From assembly GCA_021849805.1 (NCBI GenBank), contig JAJZSL010000005.1, forward strand, positions 1 to 64,000: DNA of 64,000 bases, given 5' to 3'. Origin of the DNA: a bacterium (GTDB taxonomy: Bacteria; Verrucomicrobiota; Verrucomicrobiia; Chthoniobacterales; UBA6821). The position numbers and the translations under genes are program-made. Below, piece by piece: positions 15,658 through 25,406 of the stretch; the first letter of the stretch is position 1, and the number at the start of each line of letters is the position of its first letter. The notes below the pieces were generated by a model. The model was not told the origin of the DNA. It did not search any database and was given only the letters and a program-made list of their open reading frames with translations.

Positions 15658-18222
15658 ATGTCTAAAATTCTTGTCATTGCAGAAAAACCGAGTGTTGCCG
15701 CAGATCTTACTAGAGCTCTTGGAGGAAAAGTAAAAGCAGGTAAAATCGAGTTTTTTGAAGTAGGCGATTATGTGATTACCTCAGCTCTCGGTCATCTTGT
15801 AGAGCTAGCACTGCCAACCTCGATGACCAAAGGAAAAGGAATTCCCTGGGGAATGGCCAATTTACCTATTATTCCCAAGGAGTTTGATTTAAAACCGATT
15901 GCTCGCTCTGCAGATCGACTTTCCTTGATCAAGAAACTCCTCAAACGATCTGATATCACGCTACTCATTAATGCTTGTGATGCTGGTCGTGAGGGAGAGC
16001 TTATTTTTCATAATATTATTGAACTCTCTGGAACAAAGAAGCCGATTCAGCGTCTTTGGCTTCAATCGATGACTCCAGAAGCCATTAGAGAAGGCTTTGC
16101 TCACTTACGTCAAGCGGAGGAAATGAAAAATTTGAGTCATGCAGCTCTTTGTCGTGCTGAGAGTGATTGGTTAGTTGGAATCAATAGCACACGTGCACTG
16201 ACGGCTTTGAATTCAGGTGGCGGCGGATTTCAGCTCACTCCTGTAGGAAGGGTACAAACGCCGACATTAGCTATTTTAGTAGAGCGGGAAGAGAACATCC
16301 GGGCTTTTGAGCCTAAGACCTATTTTGAAGTTCACGCTACTTTTGAGGTGAGTGCTGGTCAGTATGAAGGTCGTTGGTTCAATCCAGCATTTCAAAAAGG
16401 AGAAGAGAATGATCAGAAACCAGAGAGAATCTGGGAAAGAGCAAGAGCTGAGGAGATCAGTACTAAGTGTCAAGGAAAATCGGGAGTTATTTACCAACAG
16501 AAAAAAGCAACAACACAAGCTTCTCCTCTTCTTTATGATTTAACCACACTCCAGCGTGAGGCTAATAGCCGTTTTGGGTTAAGTGCTAAGAGAACATTAC
16601 AACTTGCACAGCGGCTCTATGAACATCACAAGGTCTTGACCTATCCACGAACAGATTCTCGTTACCTACCAGAAGATATGCTCTCAGGAGTGAGGAAAAC
16701 ATTAGAAAAATTAGAAGATGCTTCTCTTCGCCTCCATGCTACTCACTTACTGGAGCAAGGATGGCTTGTGAGGACTGGGAAGGTTTTTAACAACAAAAAA
16801 GTTTCCGATCACCATGCCATTATTCCTACAGGAGCATCGATTGCAAAATTAGAGGAGATGGAGGTTAAAATTTATGAGATGGTCGCTCAGCGACTGGTAG
16901 CTGTTTTTTTCCCTCCTGCTCGTTTTGATGTCACCACACGCATCACAACTGTTGAGGAAGAATCCTTCAAGAGTGAGGGGAAAATCTTGACGGATCCAGG
17001 ATGGTTAGCCGTTTATGGGAAAAAAATAATCGCTCAAGAAGATCCTCAAGCAAAAATCTTAGTTCCTCTCTCCTCTCAGGGCGAAGAGCAAGAGCGTGCG
17101 TTTGTCCATGATATTGAATTGAGAGAAGCTCAAACACGCCCTCCTGCTCGTTTTACTGAAGCGACCTTACTCAGTGCCATGGAAGGAGCTGGTAAGCTTG
17201 TTGAAGATGAAGAGTTGCGTGAAGCCATGAGCCAACGTGGACTGGGAACTCCAGCAACACGTGCTGCTATTATTGAAGGATTACTCTTGGATCATTATCT
17301 CCTGAGGGAAGGAAGAGAACTTGCTCCTACGAGCAAAGGAATGGCTCTCATTCATCTTCTCCGCCATATGGGAATTGCAGCATTGACTTCTCCTGAAATG
17401 ACCGGAGAGTGGGAGTTCAAGCTCAAAGCCATGGAAGCAGGAGAGATTGAGCGTCCTCTCTTCATGGAGGAAATACGTGCCTTCACCTCTGATATTGTTC
17501 AAAAAGCTAAAGGTTTTGAAGATGATGCAAATTCAGGAGCCTTTCCTGATCTTGATGTTGATTGTCCCCAATGTGGTCAACGTCCTTTGAAGGAGAACAT
17601 TCGACAATTCAAATGTCGCCACTGTGACTTCCGTCTCTGGAAATCTCTAGCAAGTCGTCCTCTAGCACGTGAAGAAGTCTCTGAGCTTCTCAAGAAGAAA
17701 ACTCTTGGACCCTTAGAAGGCTTTCGAAGTCGTTTTGGAAAACTCTTTGCAGCCACCCTCCTACTTGATGCAGAAGGGAAAATACAATTTTCTTTTGGAG
17801 AACGTGCTGATGATCCTCTGGCAACTGAGTCACTCCTGAGCGCTCCAGCTTTAGGAGTTTGTCCCCTGTGCAAAAAAGGGACGATTCGCCATAGCTCCAA
17901 CTCTTATCTCTGCGATCAATCTCTCAACAAAGTATGTTCTTTCCGAGTGGGGAAAGTCATTTTACAGCGAGAAATCACTCCTGAGCAAGCTACCAAGCTG
18001 ATAACAACAGGAAAGACAGACCTGATTGCGGGTTTCCTCTCAAAGAAAGGTCGTCGCTTCTCTGCCTATCTCAAACTAGAGGGAGAAAAAATCGGTTTTG
18101 AATTTGAACCACGGGAGAAGAAAAAAACCTCTAGCTCTCCAAAAAAATCTCACGAAGTAGTTCCTAAGAGGAAAAGTAAGCGTGTCACTTCTTCAAAGGC
18201 TTCTCCAGCAAAGAAAAAATAG
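15658..18222 (+). CDS. topB: DNA topoisomerase III-like type IA topoisomerase
   Basis: Type IA topoisomerase of 854 residues. The Toprim domain has AEKPSVAADL and DAGREGELIF; the catalytic Tyr is in LTYPRTDSRYLP. The N-terminus (GDYVITSALGHLVELALP, then FDLKPIARS) resembles TopB/topoisomerase III rather than TopA. Unlike E. coli TopB it has a long C-terminal part: CPQCGQRPLKENIRQFKCRHC and CPLCKKGTIRHSSNSYLC modules (about 640-780) that resemble zinc-ribbon and C-terminal topoisomerase repeats, then a Lys-rich tail. It occupies the place next to dprA usually held by topA. It may serve as the cell's general relaxing enzyme, but that is inference. Confidence 0.9.
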   Translation: MSKILVIAEKPSVAADLTRALGGKVKAGKIEFFEVGDYVITSALGHLVELALPTSMTKGKGIPWGMANLPIIPKEFDLKPIARSADRLSLIKKLLKRSDITLLINACDAGREGELIFHNIIELSGTKKPIQRLWLQSMTPEAIREGFAHLRQAEEMKNLSHAALCRAESDWLVGINSTRALTALNSGGGGFQLTPVGRVQTPTLAILVEREENIRAFEPKTYFEVHATFEVSAGQYEGRWFNPAFQKGEENDQKPERIWERARAEEISTKCQGKSGVIYQQKKATTQASPLLYDLTTLQREANSRFGLSAKRTLQLAQRLYEHHKVLTYPRTDSRYLPEDMLSGVRKTLEKLEDASLRLHATHLLEQGWLVRTGKVFNNKKVSDHHAIIPTGASIAKLEEMEVKIYEMVAQRLVAVFFPPARFDVTTRITTVEEESFKSEGKILTDPGWLAVYGKKIIAQEDPQAKILVPLSSQGEEQERAFVHDIELREAQTRPPARFTEATLLSAMEGAGKLVEDEELREAMSQRGLGTPATRAAIIEGLLLDHYLLREGRELAPTSKGMALIHLLRHMGIAALTSPEMTGEWEFKLKAMEAGEIERPLFMEEIRAFTSDIVQKAKGFEDDANSGAFPDLDVDCPQCGQRPLKENIRQFKCRHCDFRLWKSLASRPLAREEVSELLKKKTLGPLEGFRSRFGKLFAATLLLDAEGKIQFSFGERADDPLATESLLSAPALGVCPLCKKGTIRHSSNSYLCDQSLNKVCSFRVGKVILQREITPEQATKLITTGKTDLIAGFLSKKGRRFSAYLKLEGEKIGFEFEPREKKKTSSSPKKSHEVVPKRKSKRVTSSKASPAKKK

Positions 18223-18308
18223 AAGGTCACCTTGATGGTGCTCCTCCACTTTTTAAAAAATAAAAATAGCATTCTCTCTATTCTCTTGAGAGGAGAGGAG
18301 ACCCGCTC

Positions 18309-18483
18309 TAGTAATTTGACTATATTTTCACTAACGTTGCCCTCGTATATTGCGGCGTTACTTCGGTGCTCGAGTTCTCGAGTAGGAGAGTAGAGGGCGG
18401 GTCTTCTATCTCCTCGTTGCTGGAACTACAGTGGCTAGAGCTTCATTTAAAACACTCTCATCATTTTGATTTTGGAGAGTAGT
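18309..18483 (+). repeat. Remnant of inverted-repeat element plus tail module (T2)
   Basis: Begins with AGTAATTTGACTATA (18310-18324), the outer end of the 166-bp elements at 43.1 and 49.6 kb; the rest of that element is missing. The tail follows: GCGGCGTTACTTCGGTGCTC, GAGTTCTCGAGTA, CTGGAACTACAGTGGCTAGA and CTTCATTTAAAACACTCTCA, in the same order as T1, and it ends with TTTTGGAGAGTAG, the reversed form of the CTATTCTCCAAAA module. No gene lies in 18223-18499. Confidence 0.7.
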
Positions 18484-18499
18484 ACTAGAAAATCTTTGC

Positions 18500-19690
18500 T
18501 CAAATCTCCAAAACTTTGGAATCATGACTGAGAAGACGGTATCCTTCTGCAGTCACCAAAAGAACATCTTCGTGACGGACACCCCCAAGGCCTGGGATAT
18601 AGAGCCCTGGTTCCATGGTAAAAACATGACCAGGTCTTAGAATAGCATCTCCAAAACGAGGCCCTTCATGAAGTTCAAGTCCCAGTCCATGTCCTAAACC
18701 ATGGAAAAAACCGCTCCAGCGCCCTTTCTTTTTTTCTGTGGGATATCCTGCTCGAGTAAAAAAATCCTTGACAGAGCGCTCAATTATTTTACCAGAAGCA
18801 GAAGGTTTGATTTTCTTAAGTGCTAATTCTTGGCCTTCTAGACATGTTTGCCAGAGATGCTGCTGCGCTGGAGTTGCTTTTCCGCGAACGAGCGTTCGAG
18901 TGAGATCCCCGTAGTAACCGCTTTTGGAATCACGTGGAAAAAGATCAATAATAATGAGCTCATGGGCATAGAGAGGTCCATGACCTCGCTCATGAGGATC
19001 ACATGCTTGCTCCCCTGCAGCAATAATGGAATCTCCTGCTGGAATTCCTCCTGCTTGATACATGGCAATTTCAACTTCTTGGCGAAGAAGCTCCGCTGTC
19101 AATTTTCTTCCTCCCCAGAGCAGTTGATTTTTTTTTCCAATGTTGCTTCGAGTTAATATTTCTACAGCACGCTTCATTCCCGTCTCAGTAATATCAATAG
19201 CACGAGAGAGTGCTTTAATCTCCTGAGGTTTTTTAACTGCTCGTTGAGGAAAAAAGGGGCCATTTTGGATGAGGAGAAAAAAGCCAGCTTCCTCTAGAAC
19301 ACGTGCTAGTCCAAGAGAAAAGGAAGCTGGAAGAAGAAGATGAGAGGCTCCTACCTGCTTGAGCAAAGCAATAAGTGTTTGCTCATAAGTAAGGGAAGAT
19401 GAAGAGGTGATTTTCTCTTGAAGATCACTCCAGGAGAGCACTTCTTCAACATGAGCTTCACGACGACCTCGATCTATTTCTAAATCAGAAAGCACAATTG
19501 TTCTCTTTCCTTGGTACTGAAAATAAATAAAGGGATCTGGCGCACGAAAGCCTGTAGCGTAGAACATATCGGCTCCTCGCTCACTTTCATCAATGAGTAA
19601 GCGAAGAACTTGATGATCTTCCGGAAGCTTCTTTGTTCTAGGGTTAGAGGGATGTTTCGCTCTAGAGCGTTCTATTTTGTGATACGTCAT
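18500..19690 (-). CDS. M24 family metallopeptidase, Xaa-Pro aminopeptidase type
   Basis: Cleaves N-terminal residues preceding proline, using two metal ions. The start is set at 19690 ([14 protein letters not shown]), because the longer frame from 19789 would overlap the divergent rpsN gene. The 396 residues have an N-terminal creatinase-like domain (about 1-150) and a C-terminal pita-bread domain whose metal ligands are visible: [19 protein letters not shown] (two Asp), [16 protein letters not shown] (His), [13 protein letters not shown] (Glu) and VRHEDVLLV (Glu). PepP, PepQ and related enzymes cannot be separated with confidence by eye. Expression is divergent from rpsN with a 61-base gap. 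Confidence 0.88.
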   Translation of the reverse strand: MTYHKIERSRAKHPSNPRTKKLPEDHQVLRLLIDESERGADMFYATGFRAPDPFIYFQYQGKRTIVLSDLEIDRGRREAHVEEVLSWSDLQEKITSSSSLTYEQTLIALLKQVGASHLLLPASFSLGLARVLEEAGFFLLIQNGPFFPQRAVKKPQEIKALSRAIDITETGMKRAVEILTRSNIGKKNQLLWGGRKLTAELLRQEVEIAMYQAGGIPAGDSIIAAGEQACDPHERGHGPLYAHELIIIDLFPRDSKSGYYGDLTRTLVRGKATPAQQHLWQTCLEGQELALKKIKPSASGKIIERSVKDFFTRAGYPTEKKKGRWSGFFHGLGHGLGLELHEGPRFGDAILRPGHVFTMEPGLYIPGLGGVRHEDVLLVTAEGYRLLSHDSKVLEI

Positions 19691-19751
19691 AAAAAAAGAG
19701 AGAGAAAAAATACTTGCTATTGATCTTTTTTGCGCTATTTTTCTTTCTCCT

Positions 19752-20021
19752 ATGGCAAAAACTTCATGGCTAGAGAGAGAGAAACGCAAACGTGCTACTG
19801 TCGCAAAGTGGGCAGCTCTTCGTGCTGAATTAAAAGCAAAAAAGGATTATCTTGGTTTAAGTCAGCTGCCTCGTGACGCAAGTCCTGTTCGTCTTTCCAA
19901 CCGCTGCAAACTAACAGGTCGTCGTCGTGCTTTTATACGACGTTTCCAACTCTCTCGTATTACTTTTCGAGAAATGGCTACCAATGGCCTTATTCCAGGA
20001 GTAACGAAATCAAGCTGGTAA
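19752..20021 (+). CDS. rpsN: 30S ribosomal protein S14 (zinc-free form)
   Basis: S14 binds in the head of the 30S subunit. The 89 residues ([14 protein letters not shown] ... [37 protein letters not shown] ... GVTKSSW) match the long bacterial form lacking the CxxC zinc pairs. The gene stands alone, away from the spc operon neighbours (rplE, rpsH) it usually sits between. The ATG follows ATTTTTCTTTCTCCT with no Shine-Dalgarno sequence. Confidence 0.95.
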   Translation: MAKTSWLEREKRKRATVAKWAALRAELKAKKDYLGLSQLPRDASPVRLSNRCKLTGRRRAFIRRFQLSRITFREMATNGLIPGVTKSSW

Positions 20022-20218
20022 TTTTTTAATAGGCACCTTGCTATTTTTCTCAAAAGTGGGAAAAAGCAATCTCTTCCTGAGATGAAGCCTCTTTTTCCTT
20101 TTCAAGAAGAGAATCTCTTGCTAGGAAGCCTTTGCTAGTTCTATAAGCTTTCATGGCCTTGTATTTAGAGCCTCTTGTCGCTACTCTCCTTCTTAATTCT
20201 CGGGAATCGGGAGAAATC

Positions 20219-21568
20219 ATGTTCTTAAAAGGAGTAGCTATTCTGTTACTTGTTTTCTTCAATGCTCTCTTTGTGGCTTTTGAATTTGCTATTGTTAAAA
20301 TTCGCCCCAGCCAAGTTGAAGCTTTAGTCGAAGAAAAGAATCCTCGAGCACAGCAAACTCAAGAAATCCTTGAGCATCTCAATCCCTATCTTTCAGCAAC
20401 ACAACTGGGCATTACTCTGACTAGCCTTGGACTAGGATGGATGGGAGAGCCCTTTTTTAATTCTTTCTTCGCTCCACTTCTCCTTGCTCTGGGAGTAACT
20501 TCTGGAAAAATCATTCATTCTCTCTCTTTTCTCGTGGCCTTCACCTTCATTACTGGCCTTCATATTATCCTAGGAGAGCAATTACCGAAGACATTTGCTA
20601 TTCGTAAGCCCATTGAAACAATCTTATGGTTGACTCCTTTTCTCAATCTCTTCTATCTACTCTTTCGACCTGCTATCCTGCTTCTCAATAGAGTTTCCAA
20701 TACGCTACTTCGTCATACGTTTGGAATTCAGCCAGCTAAGGAAACAGAATTATTCCATAGCGAAGAGGAAGTCCGACTCATTCTAGGAGAGAGTACCAAG
20801 GTAGATGAAATCACCCCTTTGGGACAAAAACTCGCTCTCAATGCATTCGACCTTCGACATCGTGTTGTTCGAGATATCATGACTCCTCGAGCTGAGGTAG
20901 TGACGTTTGATTTGAGTCAATGTTTTGAAGATGAAATCACCAAAGTAGTCTCATCTCAACATACACGCTTTCCTGTTTGCTCTGGAGAATTAGATGATGC
21001 TTCTACCTTGGTTCATATCAAAGATCTCCTAGCTTGCATGGCCAACTCTCTAAAAAAACAGATAGCGCCCTCTTCACCCCCCTCTCTCCCTCTCAACGAA
21101 GTGACCATGATGTCCCATCGCAAGCAGTTAGCAAGTATTCAGCGACCTATTCTCCATGTTTCCGAAATGATGTCGCTTGAGAAATTATTGAATTTTTTTC
21201 TCGATCAACATGCTCATCTTGCTGTAGCTGTCGATGAATACGGAGGTGCTGTTGGTATTGTCACCCTTGATAATGTTTTAGAAGAGTTAGTAGGATCTAT
21301 TCAAGATGAGTTTGATACTGCTGAAGAAGGACTCCACTATCTTAGTGACCGAGAATTTGAGGTTCCCGGCTCCTTTGCTCTTCATGATCTGCTAGAAATC
21401 ATTGATTTGAAAATTCAAGAAGCTGATGTAAGCACCGTTTCAGGCTATGTAACACAGCTTCTTGATCATTTACCACAACGTGGAGAACAAGTGCTTGTTG
21501 GAGACTATTGTGTAACTGTGCTGGAATGTGATGGCCGGCGAGTCTTAAAACTCCACTTCAAGAAATGA
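20219..21568 (+). CDS. CorC/HlyC-type CNNM transporter-like membrane protein
   Basis: A 449-residue protein with the standard DUF21 (CNNM) - CBS pair - CorC_HlyC arrangement. Start 20219 gives MFLKGVAILLLVFFNALFVAFEFAIVKIR, a clean first membrane helix; 20153 would add a hydrophilic leader. Three to four membrane helices lie in 1-160 (SATQLGITLTSLGLGWMGEP, GEQLPKTFAIRK are CNNM hallmarks). The two CBS domains lie around 210-340 (VRDIMTPRAEVVTFD, HLAVAVDEYGGAVGIVTLDN), followed by the CorC_HlyC domain with VSGYVTQLLDHLPQRGEQV. Family members are linked to magnesium/cobalt efflux; the older 'hemolysin' name is not supported functionally here. Confidence 0.88.
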   Translation: MFLKGVAILLLVFFNALFVAFEFAIVKIRPSQVEALVEEKNPRAQQTQEILEHLNPYLSATQLGITLTSLGLGWMGEPFFNSFFAPLLLALGVTSGKIIHSLSFLVAFTFITGLHIILGEQLPKTFAIRKPIETILWLTPFLNLFYLLFRPAILLLNRVSNTLLRHTFGIQPAKETELFHSEEEVRLILGESTKVDEITPLGQKLALNAFDLRHRVVRDIMTPRAEVVTFDLSQCFEDEITKVVSSQHTRFPVCSGELDDASTLVHIKDLLACMANSLKKQIAPSSPPSLPLNEVTMMSHRKQLASIQRPILHVSEMMSLEKLLNFFLDQHAHLAVAVDEYGGAVGIVTLDNVLEELVGSIQDEFDTAEEGLHYLSDREFEVPGSFALHDLLEIIDLKIQEADVSTVSGYVTQLLDHLPQRGEQVLVGDYCVTVLECDGRRVLKLHFKK

Positions 21569-21902
21569 GAAAAATTCATCCTCTCTCTAAAGCATTTAAA
21601 AATATTAGAGTTAGGAAAAGGAAATAGGTAGAGAACATGGGTTCCCAGGGAGATAGAGTCTTCTCAATGAAGTTGTAGCCGATTTAGTCCCAGTAGCTAG
21701 GAGCGCAATCATACCAGAAAATGTGATTCGAGGATTTTTGAAAATATTCTCAAGAAAAGAAAAGAGCTTGACCTCCTCTTGCAGAAGAAGGAATACTCCA
21801 CCCTTATTTTGCTTTTTAGCAACTTTAGAAAACGATTTCCATCCATCGCTAGCTTCATGAGTGCTCACCATTCATGAATTTCTAGGCAACCCTCCAAGAT
21901 CA
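21569..21902. other. Gap with no convincing gene
   Basis: 334 bases between the CorC-like and permease genes. A minus-strand frame of 86 codons (21611-21871) crosses it, but it has no recognisable motif and reaches close to the permease start. No riboswitch-like or terminator structure was recognised. The permease promoter must lie here. Confidence 0.5.
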
Positions 21903-23393
21903 ATGAAAGAGAGAACAAACACTAAGAAAATATCACTCTTCAGTGCTACTGCTCTCAGTGCAACCGCGATGGTTGGCTCTGGATGGCTCTTCAGTGCTCA
22001 GCTCAACGCTCAATTAGCTGGAAATTACTCATTCCTAGCATGGTTGCTAGCAGCTCTTCTTGTGATGCCAGTTGGACTTTGTTTAGCACAAGTTGTTTCA
22101 GTTTTTCCAGTTCGTGGAGCAACCTCTCGCTCTAGTTCTCTTTCTCATAATTCCATTTTTGGGATGCCCTTTGCCTTTGCCAATTGGTTTGGCATCATGG
22201 TCTGTGTTGCAACAGAAGCTCAAGCCACCACACAGTATCTCTCTGCTGCACTAAAAAATAGCGATCTCATGAATGATCATGGATTGACCTTTCATGGGAA
22301 ACTCTTTGCTCTTGGCATTCTTTTTCTCTACTTAGTGGTCAATTTTTATGGAATTAGGCTGCTTGCCAAGGTCAATAACGTTGTCACGGCTCTTAAAATC
22401 CTAACGCCAGTGCTAACAATCTTGCTTTTTCTTGTTGCTCATTTTGATAGGACCAACTTCCAGTTGCCTCTCGATCATCTCTACACTGTTGGATCTTCTT
22501 TCAGTGCCATTGTGGGAGCTGGTTTGATCTACTCGTTTAATGGGTTTCAATTAGCCGTTGCTTTTGCTAGCGAAATAGAAAAGCCAAAAAAGAATGTCCC
22601 CTTATCCATTATTCTCTCCATTGTTATTGTCATGTTCGTTTACATGGCCTTACAGCTGGCTTTCATGGGAGCTGTTCCTCATCAAATGCTTCAAGAGGGC
22701 TGGAGTTCACTGAATTTTCACTCCCCCTTGGTTAATTTAGCCATGCTCTTAGGACTCAATGTACTGATGCTTCTGCTCATGGCCGATAGTGTGATTAGTC
22801 CTTCGGGTACTGGGTATGCTTATCTTGGAGGTTCCTCACGGATGTTCTATGCTATGGCTGCCGAGGGTCAAATGCCATCATGGACGATTGGAAAACTAGA
22901 TCCTCTCTACAACCTTTGTCGTCGTTCTCTACTTATCAATTGGGCAATGATTGCCATCGTTCTCTGGAATGCAGAGAGTTGGGCCTCTCTGATGGTCGTT
23001 GTTACAGGATATAACTTGCTTGGTTACATGGCTGCTCCTATCAGCATGGGGGCCATCAAGCCGAAGACACGCTTCTTTGGAGCTATTGTTTTTGTGATTC
23101 TAGGGCTCATTATGACAACCATTCCTGCTCATGACCTCCTGCTCATGATCTTATCTCTGCTCTTGCTGATGATTATTTATGGTATTGTTCAATTAATTCA
23201 CAAAACAAACTTGAAGATACTACTTGGCTTAGTGACTCCTTTTCTCCTTTATTTGATGCTCATTTATGCTTATCAAAATTTCTTTGCCGTAGGTCTACTC
23301 TCCCTTCTTTTCTATCTTTTTGTAACAAGTTCTCGATTTGTTCACTTCTGCAAAGAGCACAAGACGGAGAGCCTTTCTCTAGAAGAAGAATAG
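21903..23393 (+). CDS. APC-superfamily amino acid permease
   Basis: A 496-residue inner-membrane transporter with about 12-14 hydrophobic helices. The start at 21903 gives MKERTNTKKISLFSATALSATAMVGSGWLF, in which the unwound first helix and its GSG motif (substrate carboxylate/amine binding in the LeuT fold) are clear. Helix 6 also looks typical: GAGLIYSFNGFQLAVAFASE followed by EKPKKNVPLSI, the conserved Glu-x-x-Pro-x-(K/R)-x-x-P loop. The exact substrate is unknown. Amino-acid uptake is common in host-dependent bacteria, but the permease alone does not show auxotrophy. Confidence 0.88.
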   Translation: MKERTNTKKISLFSATALSATAMVGSGWLFSAQLNAQLAGNYSFLAWLLAALLVMPVGLCLAQVVSVFPVRGATSRSSSLSHNSIFGMPFAFANWFGIMVCVATEAQATTQYLSAALKNSDLMNDHGLTFHGKLFALGILFLYLVVNFYGIRLLAKVNNVVTALKILTPVLTILLFLVAHFDRTNFQLPLDHLYTVGSSFSAIVGAGLIYSFNGFQLAVAFASEIEKPKKNVPLSIILSIVIVMFVYMALQLAFMGAVPHQMLQEGWSSLNFHSPLVNLAMLLGLNVLMLLLMADSVISPSGTGYAYLGGSSRMFYAMAAEGQMPSWTIGKLDPLYNLCRRSLLINWAMIAIVLWNAESWASLMVVVTGYNLLGYMAAPISMGAIKPKTRFFGAIVFVILGLIMTTIPAHDLLLMILSLLLLMIIYGIVQLIHKTNLKILLGLVTPFLLYLMLIYAYQNFFAVGLLSLLFYLFVTSSRFVHFCKEHKTESLSLEEE

Positions 23394-23478
23394 GGAATCC
23401 TTGTTGCTGAGATTTTTCCTAAGTGTGCGCTTATGCTTTGCGCTTATGTTTTAGAGAGAAAAATTTTCCTCAAGACTC

Positions 23479-25308
23479 TTATGCTTTTATACTGAAGTAA
23501 GAGTCCTCTCGGGGAGGCCAAGCTAAACTCCAATCTTCATGCTCTAGTGTTAGATTGGGATTGTAGGCTGGATCACGATCTAGAAGTGATCCCCAACGCT
23601 CTCGCATATAGGCAATTTCTCGTTTTGCTCGTTTTTTTTGAGCTGGTGTACGATCACTTCCTCGAGTCTTGGATTCATGATGAAGGAGTTTTGCAAAGGG
23701 AGTCCAGAGATTCCAATAACCAGCATCACGAAGCTTCAAACAAAAATCGATATCATTAAAACTCACTGGTAAGTCTTTTTCATTCATTCCACCAACGTCT
23801 TCATAAAGTTTCTTCCGTACAGCAAGAGCAGCTCCTGTTACTGCAGAAAAATTTTGAACGACTGCTAAGCGATTGCCAGCAACCGATTTTTTGGGAGAGA
23901 AAAATTTCCCACTATGTCCTGCAACACCTTTTACTTTCATGGGACCAGCGATCCCCAGAATAACACCAGCATGCTGAATACGACCATCTGGGTAGTAGAG
24001 AAGAGCTCCTACAGCTCCTATTTCTGGCCTAATAGCATGGCTAACCATTTCATGAAGCCACGATGAGTTGAGAACTTCAATGTCATTGTTGAGTAAAAGT
24101 AAGATTTCTCCGTGTGCTTGATCTACAGCTCGATTGTTCATCGAGGCGTAGTTGAAAGCTCCTGGCATCTGGAGAAGACGGATTTTCTTCCTAGTAATTT
24201 GCTCTTCATAGTAGGCAAGAAGATCAAGTTCTTGAGAATCATTGTCGGCAATAATAATTTCGTAATGAGGATAGATTGTCTGCTTCTCAATACTCTCTAA
24301 ACAGGTTTGAAGTAATTTTTTCTGATTACGATTGGGAATAATAATAGAAACATAAGGCGCACGATGGGGTAAGCGATAGTGTACTCGCCAGTGACCACCA
24401 GGGTGTACATTCTCAATTTTGGAGAAGGAGCATTTTTTCCTAATTAAATGACGCTCGAGAACAGAACGACTTGCTTGGGTGACATACGGCTTGGTCGCAA
24501 TAGAGTAGGCTGTAGAATGCGCTGAAATGCGCCAGTGGTAGAGAATGCTAGGGAGATGAATAATTTCATGAGGAAGGAGATTCTCTGTAGCGCGAAGCAA
24601 GAGATCCCAGTCTTGGGCTCCCTCGACGCCTGCATCAAGGCCACCTAGTTTGATAACTAAGGATCGGCGCAGAACACTGAAGTGAGAACAATAATTTAAA
24701 CTTCTCAACAGATCTGGATTCCAATCAGGTTTAAAAAAAGGGTCGGAGCGATGACCGTATTGATCGATTTTATCTTCATCAGTGTAGAGAAAGCTAACTT
24801 CTGGATTTTTTTTAATGCTCAGAATAATCTCTCCAAGAGCTTCTGGAGCGAGCAAGTCATCATGATCTAGAAAAGCAACAAATTCTCCTGAAGCAAGTGC
24901 TAGGGCATCATTGGTCGTAGAAGCGATTCCTTGCCGCTGCTCATGAAAGGAGAGCTTAAGGCGTGGTTCTTTAGTTTGAAGATCTCTGAGATAATCGAGG
25001 ATCTTTCTCTCGCCAGAAGCATCATCAACTAAGCAGAGCTCCCAGTGTGTCCACAGCTGTGCCTGAAGAGAAGCAATAGTAGCTTGAAGAAAAGAGAGTG
25101 GAGGATTACAAACAGGCAGAAGAATCGAAAGGGATGGGGAGGATGCAGGAGAGAGCTCTGAGAGATGAGCAAGGAGTTGCTCTCTTCGCTTCGAGCTTCT
25201 TGATTCATGTGCTCTGAGCCAGTGAGTATAAGATCGATTCTTAAAATGACGGAGCTTGCGTTGAGTTAGAAAATGAAAAAAATGGAAAAGAGATTTTACT
25301 TGATGCAT
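23479..25308 (-). CDS. Tandem two-domain family 2 glycosyltransferase
   Basis: 609 residues with two GT-A domains of family GT2, likely acting at the cytoplasmic membrane face in LPS O-antigen, capsule or glycan assembly. Domain 1 (about 57-290): SILLPVCNPPLSFLQATIAS, VDDASGE, FLDHDDLLAPEALGEI and YTDEDKID. Domain 2 (about 320-570): SIIIPNRNQKKLLQTCLESI, IIADNDSQE, LLLNNDIEVLNSSWLHEM and NDIDFCLKLRDAGYW. Both DxD-like metal sites and acceptor-base regions are present, so both domains may be active. The N-terminal 50 residues are basic. No other surface-glycan genes adjoin; rsmE is divergent on the other side. Confidence 0.88.
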   Translation of the reverse strand: MHQVKSLFHFFHFLTQRKLRHFKNRSYTHWLRAHESRSSKRREQLLAHLSELSPASSPSLSILLPVCNPPLSFLQATIASLQAQLWTHWELCLVDDASGERKILDYLRDLQTKEPRLKLSFHEQRQGIASTTNDALALASGEFVAFLDHDDLLAPEALGEIILSIKKNPEVSFLYTDEDKIDQYGHRSDPFFKPDWNPDLLRSLNYCSHFSVLRRSLVIKLGGLDAGVEGAQDWDLLLRATENLLPHEIIHLPSILYHWRISAHSTAYSIATKPYVTQASRSVLERHLIRKKCSFSKIENVHPGGHWRVHYRLPHRAPYVSIIIPNRNQKKLLQTCLESIEKQTIYPHYEIIIADNDSQELDLLAYYEEQITRKKIRLLQMPGAFNYASMNNRAVDQAHGEILLLLNNDIEVLNSSWLHEMVSHAIRPEIGAVGALLYYPDGRIQHAGVILGIAGPMKVKGVAGHSGKFFSPKKSVAGNRLAVVQNFSAVTGAALAVRKKLYEDVGGMNEKDLPVSFNDIDFCLKLRDAGYWNLWTPFAKLLHHESKTRGSDRTPAQKKRAKREIAYMRERWGSLLDRDPAYNPNLTLEHEDWSLAWPPREDSYFSIKA

Positions 25309-25406
25309 GCTATAATCATGACTTCCTATCTAACGATGATTTTTCTCATTAACGGATGTTTTTGCAATATGGAAGAGGAAGATCCTGTTCAATTTTCCCT
25401 TCAACG

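Noticed and set aside
21611-21871. Minus-strand ORF of 86 codons before the permease
   Set aside because: No recognisable motif, no start context; it fills the promoter region of the permease. A real small gene cannot be excluded.
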